The notes below the pieces were generated by a model that had not been told where the DNA came from, did not search any database, and saw only the letters and a program-made list of their open reading frames with translations. Of a stretch of DNA of 64,000 nucleotides, positions 55,893 through 64,000 are shown one piece after another; position 1 is the first letter of the stretch, and each line of letters opens with the position of its first letter. Location of the stretch: assembly GCA_016938175.1 (NCBI GenBank), contig JAFGVE010000027.1, positions 1 to 64,000 of the forward strand, read 5' to 3'. The stretch is from Campylobacterales bacterium (GTDB lineage Bacteria; Campylobacterota; Campylobacteria; Campylobacterales; Sulfurimonadaceae). Position numbers and translations under genes: made by a program.

Positions 55893-56108
55893 CATAAGTT
55901 TTTCTTTATCCACAGACTCTTTTGCTTTTTGTTTATCTATACTCTCTCCAACAACAGTATAGTTTCCTTCCGAGATTCCAGAAACAGCTTTCTCTTTATC
56001 TACAGAGTCACTTGCTTTTTGTTTATCTATAGCATCCATTGCTGAACCCATGTCTAAAGCGAAGGCAAGAGCACTCAGTGATACAATCAGTAAAAAACTT
56101 TTTTTCAT
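55878..56108 (-). CDS. small periplasmic protein with internal DKQKA/VDKEK repeats
   Basis: Signal peptide MKKSFLLIVSLSALAFA; AIDKQKASDSVDKEKAVSG...SIDKQKAKESVDKEKLMKSLF. Confidence 0.6.
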   Translation of the reverse strand: MKKSFLLIVSLSALAFALDMGSAMDAIDKQKASDSVDKEKAVSGISEGNYTVVGESIDKQKAKESVDKEKLMKSLF

Positions 56109-56149
56109 CGTTATTCCTTGGTTTTTAAAGAAGTATAGCCAAAAAAGTT

Positions 56150-58984
56150 TTAGCGTCTCTTTTGAAATCCTCTATGAGTATAGTTCTTTTTAAAACAGTT
56201 TTGGCAAATACTGTATTTAGAGTTTAGCGGTAATGGTGCAGAGCAGAGTTTACATCTGTGTGCTAGTTGTGACTGACGAAGTGACTCTTCAATATATTTG
56301 TTGATTCTTCCACGTGACTCTCTTGCTTTCTTTTCATCGATAAAATACTCGGAAAATCTATAACTTAACCAGAGATATAGAGATATCTCTTTAACCATGT
56401 CTTCTGCACGTAGTAGGTCATCTGTTGTAGGTGCAAAGCTGCCAATTAGTTTTGGAGGTGTGTAGTAAATGACTTCACATCTCTCCAGAGAGTCAAGGTA
56501 AGATTCAAAGGCATTGATAATATAGGGAGATTTTAGGGTTAGAGGTGCACACGCAAGATGGTATTTTGTTGCTATATCCAGGTTGTAGGCATCTATAATC
56601 TTTGAAGCCTCTAGCATATCTTCAAGACTTGCAGCATAAAAAGGACCATTGAACTCCATATTTTCTACAAAAAAGTTGAGGATTACCTCAAGAGAGTTCT
56701 CTTCCAAGATTTTTCCAACAAGCTTAATATGTTCAAGATTTGCCATAACTTTAAAAGGAATAGTTATGTTTTTTGCTTCTTTTAGAAAGTTACGTTTAAC
56801 TATTTTGAGTGTTGCCTCATTGAGTGCTCCTACAAAACCTTTCTCTTTAAGTCCATACCTTCCTGCTCTTCCTGAAATTTGATGGATTTCTGAAGGGTAG
56901 AGATTTCGTTCTGTGACCCCATCAAACTTTTGAGCTTTGGAGAAGAGAATTGTTTTAATAGGAAGGTTCATACCCATAGCTATAGCATCTGTTGCGATGA
57001 GAAGTTCTGTTTCACCTTCTCGAAACCGGCGAGCCTCTTCTCTGCGTACTTCCGGGGATAGATTACCGTAAACAACACTTATACTAAAGTCTTTGGCGTA
57101 GTTTTGTTTGAGACGTAAAACATCTTTTCTGCTAAAGGCAATAATGGCAGTACCTGCTTCTACTTTAGAGTGATGGGTCGCTTCTTCTAAAAGTTCGAGT
57201 TCATTTTTTCTTTCAAACTCTATAATTTCAAGCTCTTCACCAAGATACTTCGCAAGTGCAATGATTGCCTCTTTAGCATTTACAGACCCAGTCATAATTA
57301 TCTCTTTTGCCGGTGCCCCAATGATGGCATTTGCCCATGCCCAGCCTCTGTCCCTGTCATCTATCATCTGTACTTCATCTATAACACAAACGTCGACATC
57401 AACTTCAAAATTAAGCATTTCGATAGTTGAACTGATATGTGTTGCATTATCATCTATAATCTGCTCTTCACCCGTTACAAGAGAGCTTTCTATGCCACTT
57501 TCGCGTAAATTTTCATACCCTTCAAGTGCTAGTAAACGTAGAGGTGCTAAGTAGTACCCTGTATCTGCGGCTTCAAGTTTTTGCATAGCTTGATACGTTT
57601 TTCCACTGTTTGTAGGTCCTATATGCAGTGTGAGTTTTCTTCGCATCTCTCTAGCAATCGGAAAGAGGTTTTTAAAGTCCCTAATAGTTCGTGCTAAAAG
57701 CTCTTGGCGTTGTTTTTTTACAAGTTGTTCATGAATAGAGTAGATAAAACGACGAGTGACTTTTTTTGTCACTTTTGGGTTTATATGGAGTGTCGCAGGA
57801 AGTATATCGAGAAGAAATTCATAAACCTTGGAATGAAGTTCTTCTTTTGAAAAGTTTAAAAGAGAAGCGTATTGTGCACAGCTTGTAACAAGTGTCTCAA
57901 GCTCTTGAAAAAATTGCTCTTCATGTTCTTTTTTTGCCTCGGCGAGAACATTATTAAAGTTAAATCGTTCGCCTTTCCATATCTCTTCTAAAAGGCCCTC
58001 TAACTCTATATGAAGCTCAAGTCCATAAGAAAGTGTTTGGGTTGATTCAGGAAGAGTAAGTGACTCTTTAAGAGTGATAAACAACTCTTCATCATGAAGT
58101 TCAAGAGTTGCGGCTTCTAGTTTGTTATTAACTATTTTATAGAGTGCTCTTTTACTTATAAGCGGATAGTTAAGAGTAGATTTTGGAGGTGAGGCACGAA
58201 GTGAGTCAAGAATTTCTTTATGTGTCAAATAGGGATGAGGATTTTTTAGTTCTGCTAAAAATTTATTAACCTGTGCTTGTTTTGCTTCTGCTATAGAGAG
58301 TTTGTCAGCACCGATTTTAGCTACAATCTCTTCAATTGAGCTCTCATCTATAAATTCACGTTCATAGGGTTTTGTGTTGAGTGTTACTATTTTATGAAAC
58401 ATATCTCCATAAAGTTCGTAACGTATGGAAGCGTTAAATTCCAAAGAGTCATCTGTGTCAAATACACCTTCTAACTCACGTTCAAGATTATGTCGTTTTT
58501 CTTCGTAGCGTATATAGCGGAGTTTAGACTCCATTTTTGCAAGTGTGATTTTCTTTGAACGAATTGTTGCAAAGGCAGTATGTAGCTCTTTAGCTTCTTG
58601 GGGAGTGACATTTAGTTCTTCAAGCAGAGTAGTTATTTTATCCTCTCTGTCAAAGTTTTGTGCTTCATCTTTAGGGGCTTTATAAATACGCCCATCATTG
58701 GCAAAAAAGTTGAGTATATCGTTTTTAATTGAGCTGTCTGCTTCACTCCATATCATACGAATTGTTTTAAGAAGAAGGGCTTTATTATGTTCTATATCAT
58801 ATATACCTAGAGCACTAAAGAGTTCACTGAGTGTTTGGGAACTTACTCTCTCTACACCGACATCAAAAGGGTCATCGTCAAAATATATACGAATTTTTTG
58901 ATTAATCTTACTATTTTTTTTATTTTTTTTTGACATGCCAAATTGTATCTTATTATCGAAGTACATTAAGCTTAAAGTAGTCAT
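56150..58984 (-). CDS. SUV3-like ATP-dependent RNA helicase with C-terminal zinc-ribbon-like Cys cluster
   Basis: LHIGPTNSGKTYQAM, CVIDEVQMIDD, TGSVNAKE, VVYGNLSPEVRREEARRFREGETELLIATDAIAMGMNLPIKTI, QISGRAGRYG; CKLCSAPLPLNSKYSICQNC. Confidence 0.87.
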   Translation of the reverse strand: MTTLSLMYFDNKIQFGMSKKNKKNSKINQKIRIYFDDDPFDVGVERVSSQTLSELFSALGIYDIEHNKALLLKTIRMIWSEADSSIKNDILNFFANDGRIYKAPKDEAQNFDREDKITTLLEELNVTPQEAKELHTAFATIRSKKITLAKMESKLRYIRYEEKRHNLERELEGVFDTDDSLEFNASIRYELYGDMFHKIVTLNTKPYEREFIDESSIEEIVAKIGADKLSIAEAKQAQVNKFLAELKNPHPYLTHKEILDSLRASPPKSTLNYPLISKRALYKIVNNKLEAATLELHDEELFITLKESLTLPESTQTLSYGLELHIELEGLLEEIWKGERFNFNNVLAEAKKEHEEQFFQELETLVTSCAQYASLLNFSKEELHSKVYEFLLDILPATLHINPKVTKKVTRRFIYSIHEQLVKKQRQELLARTIRDFKNLFPIAREMRRKLTLHIGPTNSGKTYQAMQKLEAADTGYYLAPLRLLALEGYENLRESGIESSLVTGEEQIIDDNATHISSTIEMLNFEVDVDVCVIDEVQMIDDRDRGWAWANAIIGAPAKEIIMTGSVNAKEAIIALAKYLGEELEIIEFERKNELELLEEATHHSKVEAGTAIIAFSRKDVLRLKQNYAKDFSISVVYGNLSPEVRREEARRFREGETELLIATDAIAMGMNLPIKTILFSKAQKFDGVTERNLYPSEIHQISGRAGRYGLKEKGFVGALNEATLKIVKRNFLKEAKNITIPFKVMANLEHIKLVGKILEENSLEVILNFFVENMEFNGPFYAASLEDMLEASKIIDAYNLDIATKYHLACAPLTLKSPYIINAFESYLDSLERCEVIYYTPPKLIGSFAPTTDDLLRAEDMVKEISLYLWLSYRFSEYFIDEKKARESRGRINKYIEESLRQSQLAHRCKLCSAPLPLNSKYSICQNCFKKNYTHRGFQKRR

Positions 58985-59080
58985 AAATTACGAAGATAAA
59001 GAAGTTTGGAAGCAGGGGAAAAGCGAAATTATGAGAGTATAAAAAATAGAAAAAACTTTTTAGAAGGTAATAGGTTATTT

Positions 59081-59389
59081 ATGAAAAAAGAGTGGACGCA
59101 AAAAGAGTTTTTAGAACATAAACGTGACTTGGCAAAAGAGGGTGTAGAAGTACTGCTCATAGATACAATTCTCTCTCCAATTGAAAAGGCAAACACCATT
59201 GTTTATAATCCACATGAGTTAAAAAAATATCCAAAAGGGACGGTCTTCGTTTTTTACTGCGATACTGGTAAGGCGACTATGGATAGATTAAAAGAGTATC
59301 AGGAAAAGTTTCCCGATAACCCGTGTGTATCATTAAAAGGCGGCAGAGGTTACTGGAGAAAAAATATGGAGTTGTTTGATGATAATTGA
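59081..59389 (+). CDS. rhodanese-like domain protein
   Basis: VEVLLIDTILSPIEKANTIVYNPHELKKYPKGTVFVFYCDTGKATMDRLKEYQ...LKGGRGYWRKNME; ATG 59081 preferred. Confidence 0.7.
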   Translation: MKKEWTQKEFLEHKRDLAKEGVEVLLIDTILSPIEKANTIVYNPHELKKYPKGTVFVFYCDTGKATMDRLKEYQEKFPDNPCVSLKGGRGYWRKNMELFDDN

Positions 59390-59711
59390 GAAGATGGAAG
59401 AGTTTAGAGTTTGTCTTTACGAGCAGCGTTACTATGATGCCCATGAAGCACTTGAAGAGGTATGGTTTCCAAGACGTTTTGAAGATTGTAATGAGATGCG
59501 TTTTTTAAAAGGGTGCATTAACGCATCTGTTAGCTTTGAACTCTATAAGCGTGGACGCGAACAGCAAAGCATAAAAACATGGAAAAATTATCTTAAGTAT
59601 AGAGGACTTCTTTTTGGTTTAGAGACACCACACAAAAACCTCTATTATCAAATGAGTCGCTATTTGGAAACGATAAATAACAATAAAGCAACAATCATCA
59701 CACAAAGTTAG
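59379..59711 (+). CDS. DUF309 domain protein
   Basis: YYDAHEALEEVWFPRRFEDCNEMRFLKGCINASVSFELYKRG. Confidence 0.82.
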   Translation: MIIEKMEEFRVCLYEQRYYDAHEALEEVWFPRRFEDCNEMRFLKGCINASVSFELYKRGREQQSIKTWKNYLKYRGLLFGLETPHKNLYYQMSRYLETINNNKATIITQS

Positions 59712-59713
59712 TG

Positions 59714-59719
59714 TATAAT
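59714..59719 (+). promoter_or_regulatory. candidate -10 TATAAT for mscS
   Basis: AGTGTATAATTC ~32 nt upstream of ATG 59751. Confidence 0.45.
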
Positions 59720-59750
59720 TCTGGTTAAATTTCTCTATAAGGAAGGAAAA

Positions 59751-60590
59751 ATGGATACTGATGTAGTAACACAAGAAGCATCAAAATACACAGATATGGC
59801 GATGATGTATGTGAGTGAATACGGACTTAAAATCTTAGCATCAATTGTCATATTTATAATTGGTAAGTGGGTTGTAAACAAACTCACTAAAGTCGTAAAA
59901 AAGATGATGGAAAAAGCAAATATAGACAAAACGCTTGTTGAGTTTGCTGAGAGTTTAGTCTATTTTACATTGATGCTTATGGTTGTATTAGCATCACTTA
60001 ATGCGATAGGTATTAACACTACATCTTTTATTGCTATTTTTGGTGCAGCATCTCTTGCTATTGGTCTTGCATTACAAGGCTCACTTGCAAATGTTGGTGC
60101 GGCTGTCCTTATTATTATATTTCGTCCATTCAAGGTGGGTGACTTTGTTGAAGCTGGAGGTGCGACGGGTACAGTTGAAGATGTAAATCTTTTTTCAACT
60201 ATCATTGCACCATTAGATAATCGTACTATTATTGTCCCAAATGGAAAAATAGTTGCAGGTAACATTACAAACTACTCTAAAAAAGAGCAACGTCGTGTGG
60301 ACCATGTTTTTGGCATAGGCTACGATGATGACCTCAAACTTGCAAAAGATATTTTAATGGATATGATGATGAGTGATGAGCGTGTAATGAAAGACCCTGC
60401 ACCATTTGTTGCAGTAAGTGAACTTGGTGATAGTAGTGTAAATATTACTACACGTGCTTGGGTAAAAACAGCAGATTACTGGGATGTTTACTTCGGACAG
60501 ATAGAGCATGCAAAACTTGCATTTGATGAAAAAGGAATCTCTATCCCATTCCCACAGATGGATGTTCATTTAGATAAAGGAGAAAATTAA
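59751..60590 (+). CDS. mscS: small-conductance mechanosensitive channel
   Basis: FIAIFGAASLAIGLALQGSLANVGAAVLIIIFRPFKVGDFVEAGGATGTVEDVNLFSTII...NRTIIVPNGKIVAGNITNYS. Confidence 0.95.
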   Translation: MDTDVVTQEASKYTDMAMMYVSEYGLKILASIVIFIIGKWVVNKLTKVVKKMMEKANIDKTLVEFAESLVYFTLMLMVVLASLNAIGINTTSFIAIFGAASLAIGLALQGSLANVGAAVLIIIFRPFKVGDFVEAGGATGTVEDVNLFSTIIAPLDNRTIIVPNGKIVAGNITNYSKKEQRRVDHVFGIGYDDDLKLAKDILMDMMMSDERVMKDPAPFVAVSELGDSSVNITTRAWVKTADYWDVYFGQIEHAKLAFDEKGISIPFPQMDVHLDKGEN

Positions 60591-60592
60591 GT

Positions 60593-61480
60593 ATGAAAAA
60601 AGTAGTTCTGTCACTCTCTTTAGCAAGTGCAATTGCTCTTGCTGAAGACGGAGTAGTAGATTTAGAAAAACTCAATGCTGACATAGCGGCGGCAAAGAGC
60701 GAAAAGAGTGTGGCAGAGGCTAAATTAAAAGCGCTTCAAGCACAAATCCCACAAGATACAAGACTCATCACACATACAGAGCTTGGATATATTGAGACAT
60801 CGGGAAACACAAATACACAAACATTTAACCTTGATGCACAAGCAAAAAAATCATGGGGAAACCATTCGGGTCAAATTATTTTTGATGGACAGTATGCAAC
60901 GCAGAATCAGATAGAGACGAAAAACAAGTTCTTAACGGAACTCTCTTATGACTACTCATTTAGCAAGCACTTTGCATTTAACTATCTTGTTGGTTACAAA
61001 AAAGATAGATTCTCAGGTTTTGACTATCAATTCTATACAGGACCGGGTGCGAAGTATAAGGCACTTAAAACTACAAACCATGAACTCTCTTTTGATGGAA
61101 ATATTCTCTACTCTTTGGATAGTTACGAGAGTGTTAACCTTGACGCGAGCGGTAATATCATAGCGTATCCAAATCCAAATAATATCCCAACAGTATCATC
61201 ACATCCTGCTTATGATGATCAGTATGCTTCGTATCGTGTAAAAGGTGTTTATAACTGGCAAATACTCTCTAACTTAAAGTTCGATCAAGAGCTTACGTTT
61301 AGAGGTTCTTTTGAGAAGTCAGAGAACTATTTTGCGTACTCAAAGTCATCACTAACAACAAAATTCTCAGACATCCTTTCTGGTGGCTTGAGCTATAAGG
61401 TAGACTACATTAACCTTCCAGCAGAGGGTAAAGAGCCTACAGATACAACATTTACAGCAAACCTCATAATAGACTACTAG
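60593..61480 (+). CDS. DUF481-family outer membrane protein
   Basis: Signal peptide; THTELGYIETSGNTNTQTFNLDAQAKKSWGNHSGQIIFDGQYATQNQIETKNKFLTELSYDYSFSKHFAFNYLVGYKKDRFSGFDYQFYTGPGAKYKAL. Confidence 0.87.
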   Translation: MKKVVLSLSLASAIALAEDGVVDLEKLNADIAAAKSEKSVAEAKLKALQAQIPQDTRLITHTELGYIETSGNTNTQTFNLDAQAKKSWGNHSGQIIFDGQYATQNQIETKNKFLTELSYDYSFSKHFAFNYLVGYKKDRFSGFDYQFYTGPGAKYKALKTTNHELSFDGNILYSLDSYESVNLDASGNIIAYPNPNNIPTVSSHPAYDDQYASYRVKGVYNWQILSNLKFDQELTFRGSFEKSENYFAYSKSSLTTKFSDILSGGLSYKVDYINLPAEGKEPTDTTFTANLIIDY

Positions 61481-61497
61481 GTTACGTCATAAACTGC

Positions 61498-61521
61498 AAA
61501 CGGCTCTTATGTGAGCTGTTT
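61498..61521. terminator. bidirectional terminator hairpin between convergent genes
   Basis: AAACGGCTC-ttatgt-GAGCTGTTT (one G:U), overlapping the last codons of the MFS gene. Confidence 0.5.
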
Positions 61522-62610
61522 GGAAAACCCTCTAATAAAAAGAAATGAAATAAGTGCAAAAACCGCCGCACTTAAAAACAGATAAGAGGCAAACCACTCG
61601 TAAATATACCCCGATATTAAAGCCCCACTTAATCCCCCAAGTCCATAGGTAAATCCTGAAAAATACTGTTGTGCAAGAGGACGGTTACTGTAGAGATGAA
61701 AAAGGTAGCTAATAGCAGCCGAGTGAAAGAGTGCAAAGCTAAGTGCATGTAAAGATTGTGAAAAGAAAAGCAGTGTAATGTTCTCTGGAAAAGCAAAAAG
61801 TATGAGCCAGCGTACAACAGTGGCAAGAGTTGTAAATTGCAAAATACTGAGGAGGTTTCTCTTTAAAAAACTTCCTTGAAAGTAGAGCATAACTATCTCA
61901 AGTAGAACACCAAAGCTCCACAGATAAATAGTCATGTCTAAAGAGATACCATTGTCGGTTACATATATAGTAAAAAAGTTATAAAAAGCACCAAAGCTTA
62001 TCTGCATAAAAATAAGCCCTAACCACAAACGATAATCTTTTATGAGATTTATCGGACTGTTACTGCTTTCTTGAGGCTTTTGTTTTTGTTGTGTACTACT
62101 TTTTGCTTCTATAACAAAAGCAAAAAGCGCGGTGATAAACGTGAGCGAGAGTAAAAAATCAAGGGCTATGGATGCACTACTTAAAATACGAACTAAAACA
62201 AGGGCGACAAGTACAAATCCAACTGAACCGTAGAGGCGTATTTTTCCATAGCGCTCTTTTCCTAAATGTTCTAAAGAGATGACTTCTACATAAGGCAGGA
62301 TTACACTCATTCCAGCTCCAAGGGCTATATTGGATAGAAGTAAGGCATAGAAGTTCTCTAGGGAAATGTAAAACGCAATGGCACTCAGACTCATTAAAAG
62401 CAGAGCAAAACGAAATGTTTTGGTATTTAGAGCAAATCCTCGCATAAAAAGAAAAGGAAGCAAGAAACGTACAAGTGGAGCAGCTCCTAAAATAATTCCT
62501 ATTTCACTTGGAGAGTATGGAACTTGCGATAAAACTTTTGGAATAAAGATAATGTATACACCAACGATTGCAAAGTAGAAAAAGTAAAAAAAAGAGAGCA
62601 ATTTTGACAT
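61507..62610 (-). CDS. MFS transporter (MFS_1-like/phenylpropionate-nucleoside type)
   Basis: 367 aa, ~12 hydrophobic segments; GIILGAAPLVRFLLPFLF, LGKERYGKIRLYGSVGFV. Confidence 0.8.
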   Translation of the reverse strand: MSKLLSFFYFFYFAIVGVYIIFIPKVLSQVPYSPSEIGIILGAAPLVRFLLPFLFMRGFALNTKTFRFALLLMSLSAIAFYISLENFYALLLSNIALGAGMSVILPYVEVISLEHLGKERYGKIRLYGSVGFVLVALVLVRILSSASIALDFLLSLTFITALFAFVIEAKSSTQQKQKPQESSNSPINLIKDYRLWLGLIFMQISFGAFYNFFTIYVTDNGISLDMTIYLWSFGVLLEIVMLYFQGSFLKRNLLSILQFTTLATVVRWLILFAFPENITLLFFSQSLHALSFALFHSAAISYLFHLYSNRPLAQQYFSGFTYGLGGLSGALISGYIYEWFASYLFLSAAVFALISFLFIRGFSKQLT

Positions 62611-62681
62611 GGCGTTATTATAACTAAAGTTATTCTAGTATAATATTGAGTTATACAAAAAAACTATTTAAAGGGGAGAGA

Positions 62682-63167
62682 ATGGTTATAGAGATGAAGC
62701 CAGATGACTTTATTGTATCAAAAACAGATACAAAGGGTCGTATAACCTATACCAATAAAATTTTTATGAAAATGGCAGAGTATAGTGAGGCAGAGCTTTT
62801 AGGAAAGCCACATAATATTATTCGTCATGAGGATATGCCCCGCGCGGTATTTAAACTTCTTTGGGAAAGAATTGAAAAAAAAGAGGAAATATTTGCATTT
62901 GTAATCAATAAGACAAAAAATGGAAACTCTTACTGGGTATATGCTAACGTGACGGCTTCTTTGGATGTAAAGGGTAATATTATAGGTTATTACTCTGTAA
63001 GACGTTATCCAAATCCAAAAGCTCTTGAGCTGATAAAACCTCTTTACGCAAAGATGTTAGAAGCTGAAAAAAAAGGTGGTATGGAAGCAGGTACGAAAGT
63101 TTTAATGGATGTATTAAAAGAAAAAGGAGTGAGTTATGATGAGTTTGTCATCTCTATACAAAAATAG
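62682..63167 (+). CDS. PAS domain protein, Aer/CetB-like
   Basis: [89 protein letters not shown] 62682 after GGGGAGAGA. Confidence 0.9.
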   Translation: MVIEMKPDDFIVSKTDTKGRITYTNKIFMKMAEYSEAELLGKPHNIIRHEDMPRAVFKLLWERIEKKEEIFAFVINKTKNGNSYWVYANVTASLDVKGNIIGYYSVRRYPNPKALELIKPLYAKMLEAEKKGGMEAGTKVLMDVLKEKGVSYDEFVISIQK

Positions 63168-64000
63168 ACAGACATTTCTGCTGTTTTTAGCACTGTTAGG
63201 AACAGTGGCATATGCTTTTGTTTTAGCTGAGTATGTAATGGCGGGGATTTTACTATTTGTTGTTATAGCTTCTTTTTTCTTGGCGGAGACGAGTATGGAT
63301 AAACAGCCTCCCTTACGTATTAAAATTGGGGGTGTTCTTCAAGATGCTGCTCGTGGAAATTTAGAAAGTAGGGTAACTGGCATACCTGAAGATGGAAGTG
63401 ATATTTCCGAGTTTGCATGGGCACTTAATGATGTACTTGACCAGTTAGAGGCATTTATGAGAGAGACTTCCACGACAATTGCATATGCTTCAAAAGGTAT
63501 GACCTATAGGAGAGCGTATGTTCCGGGACTACATGGAATGTTTGCAAGTACGATAGCGCAATTAAACAATGCAATAGAGTCTATAGCCGTAGGACATGAA
63601 ACAAAAATTGTTGGTTATATGTCCCAAGAGTTTAATAAGCTAGGTGGAGGTATGAGTGGTGGTTTGATGATTGTTCAAAATGACTTGTCAATTGCAACTG
63701 ATTATGCTGAGGTTATATCAAACGCTGCGGAAGAAACAGCATTAGAGTCTGAAAAAAGCCTTCACAGTGTTGTGGATATTACAAGTAGACTGGAAAATCT
63801 TGTAAGTTTGATTGAGTCTTCACATGAAGGAATCGTTAATCTTGAAGGACGTTCACGAGAGATTTCTGAAGTAGCATCTCTTATTAAAGATATAGCAGAT
63901 CAAACAAATCTTCTTGCACTTAATGCCGCTATTGAAGCAGCTCGTGCAGGAGAACATGGGCGTGGATTTGCTGTTGTAGCTGATGAGGTAAGAAAGCTCG
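63136..64000 (+). CDS. methyl-accepting chemotaxis protein, CetA/Aer-signalling-like (cut by window end)
   Basis: [49 protein letters not shown]...[36 protein letters not shown]; overlaps the PAS gene 3' end by ~30 nt; no stop in window so absent from ORF track. Confidence 0.9.
   Translation, partial: MMSLSSLYKNRQTFLLFLALLGTVAYAFVLAEYVMAGILLFVVIASFFLAETSMDKQPPLRIKIGGVLQDAARGNLESRVTGIPEDGSDISEFAWALNDVLDQLEAFMRETSTTIAYASKGMTYRRAYVPGLHGMFASTIAQLNNAIESIAVGHETKIVGYMSQEFNKLGGGMSGGLMIVQNDLSIATDYAEVISNAAEETALESEKSLHSVVDITSRLENLVSLIESSHEGIVNLEGRSREISEVASLIKDIADQTNLLALNAAIEAARAGEHGRGFAVVADEVRKL

Noticed and set aside
1-64000. tRNA/rRNA genes, IS elements, prophage or integrase signatures
   Set aside because: Looked for CCA-ended cloverleafs, transposase motifs and long inverted repeats while reading; none convincing, although a tRNAscan/Infernal run would be decisive

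Overview
Low-GC Campylobacterota (epsilonproteobacterial, Sulfurimonas-like) chromosomal window with about 45 genes. The standout is a ~24 kb locus (about 1.2-24.9 kb). It encodes a 4514-aa RTX-type giant protein, a TPR-glycosyltransferase, a type I secretion ABC transporter (LapB/RTX-type), an HlyD-family adaptor, a small outer-membrane barrel, and a convergent operon of a Cache-like membrane protein, a MotA/ExbB-like protein, a MotB/OmpA-like protein and TolC. The combination resembles Salmonella SPI-4 (SiiE adhesin, SiiCDF T1SS, SiiAB proton channel) but carries an RTX substrate, and no LapD/LapG pair is visible in the window. The rest is mostly core: rpsU, dnaG, gph, fliK-flgD-flgE-flgE with two sigma54-like promoters, purT, sdhAB-like, yajQ, mscS. 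Accessory points of interest include an ATP-grasp/7TM-transglutaminase/retropepsin-like triad, a two-component system flanked by DUF1104-like small proteins, a four-lipoprotein CsgG-type operon, a DUF4105 protein whose signal peptide has no canonical start codon, a CxxCH (heme-type) chemoreceptor, a SUV3-like RNA helicase, and a CetA/CetB-like split energy-taxis pair cut by the window end. No tRNA, rRNA, IS element or CRISPR array was recognised. All family names come from reading protein motifs; no database search was possible.
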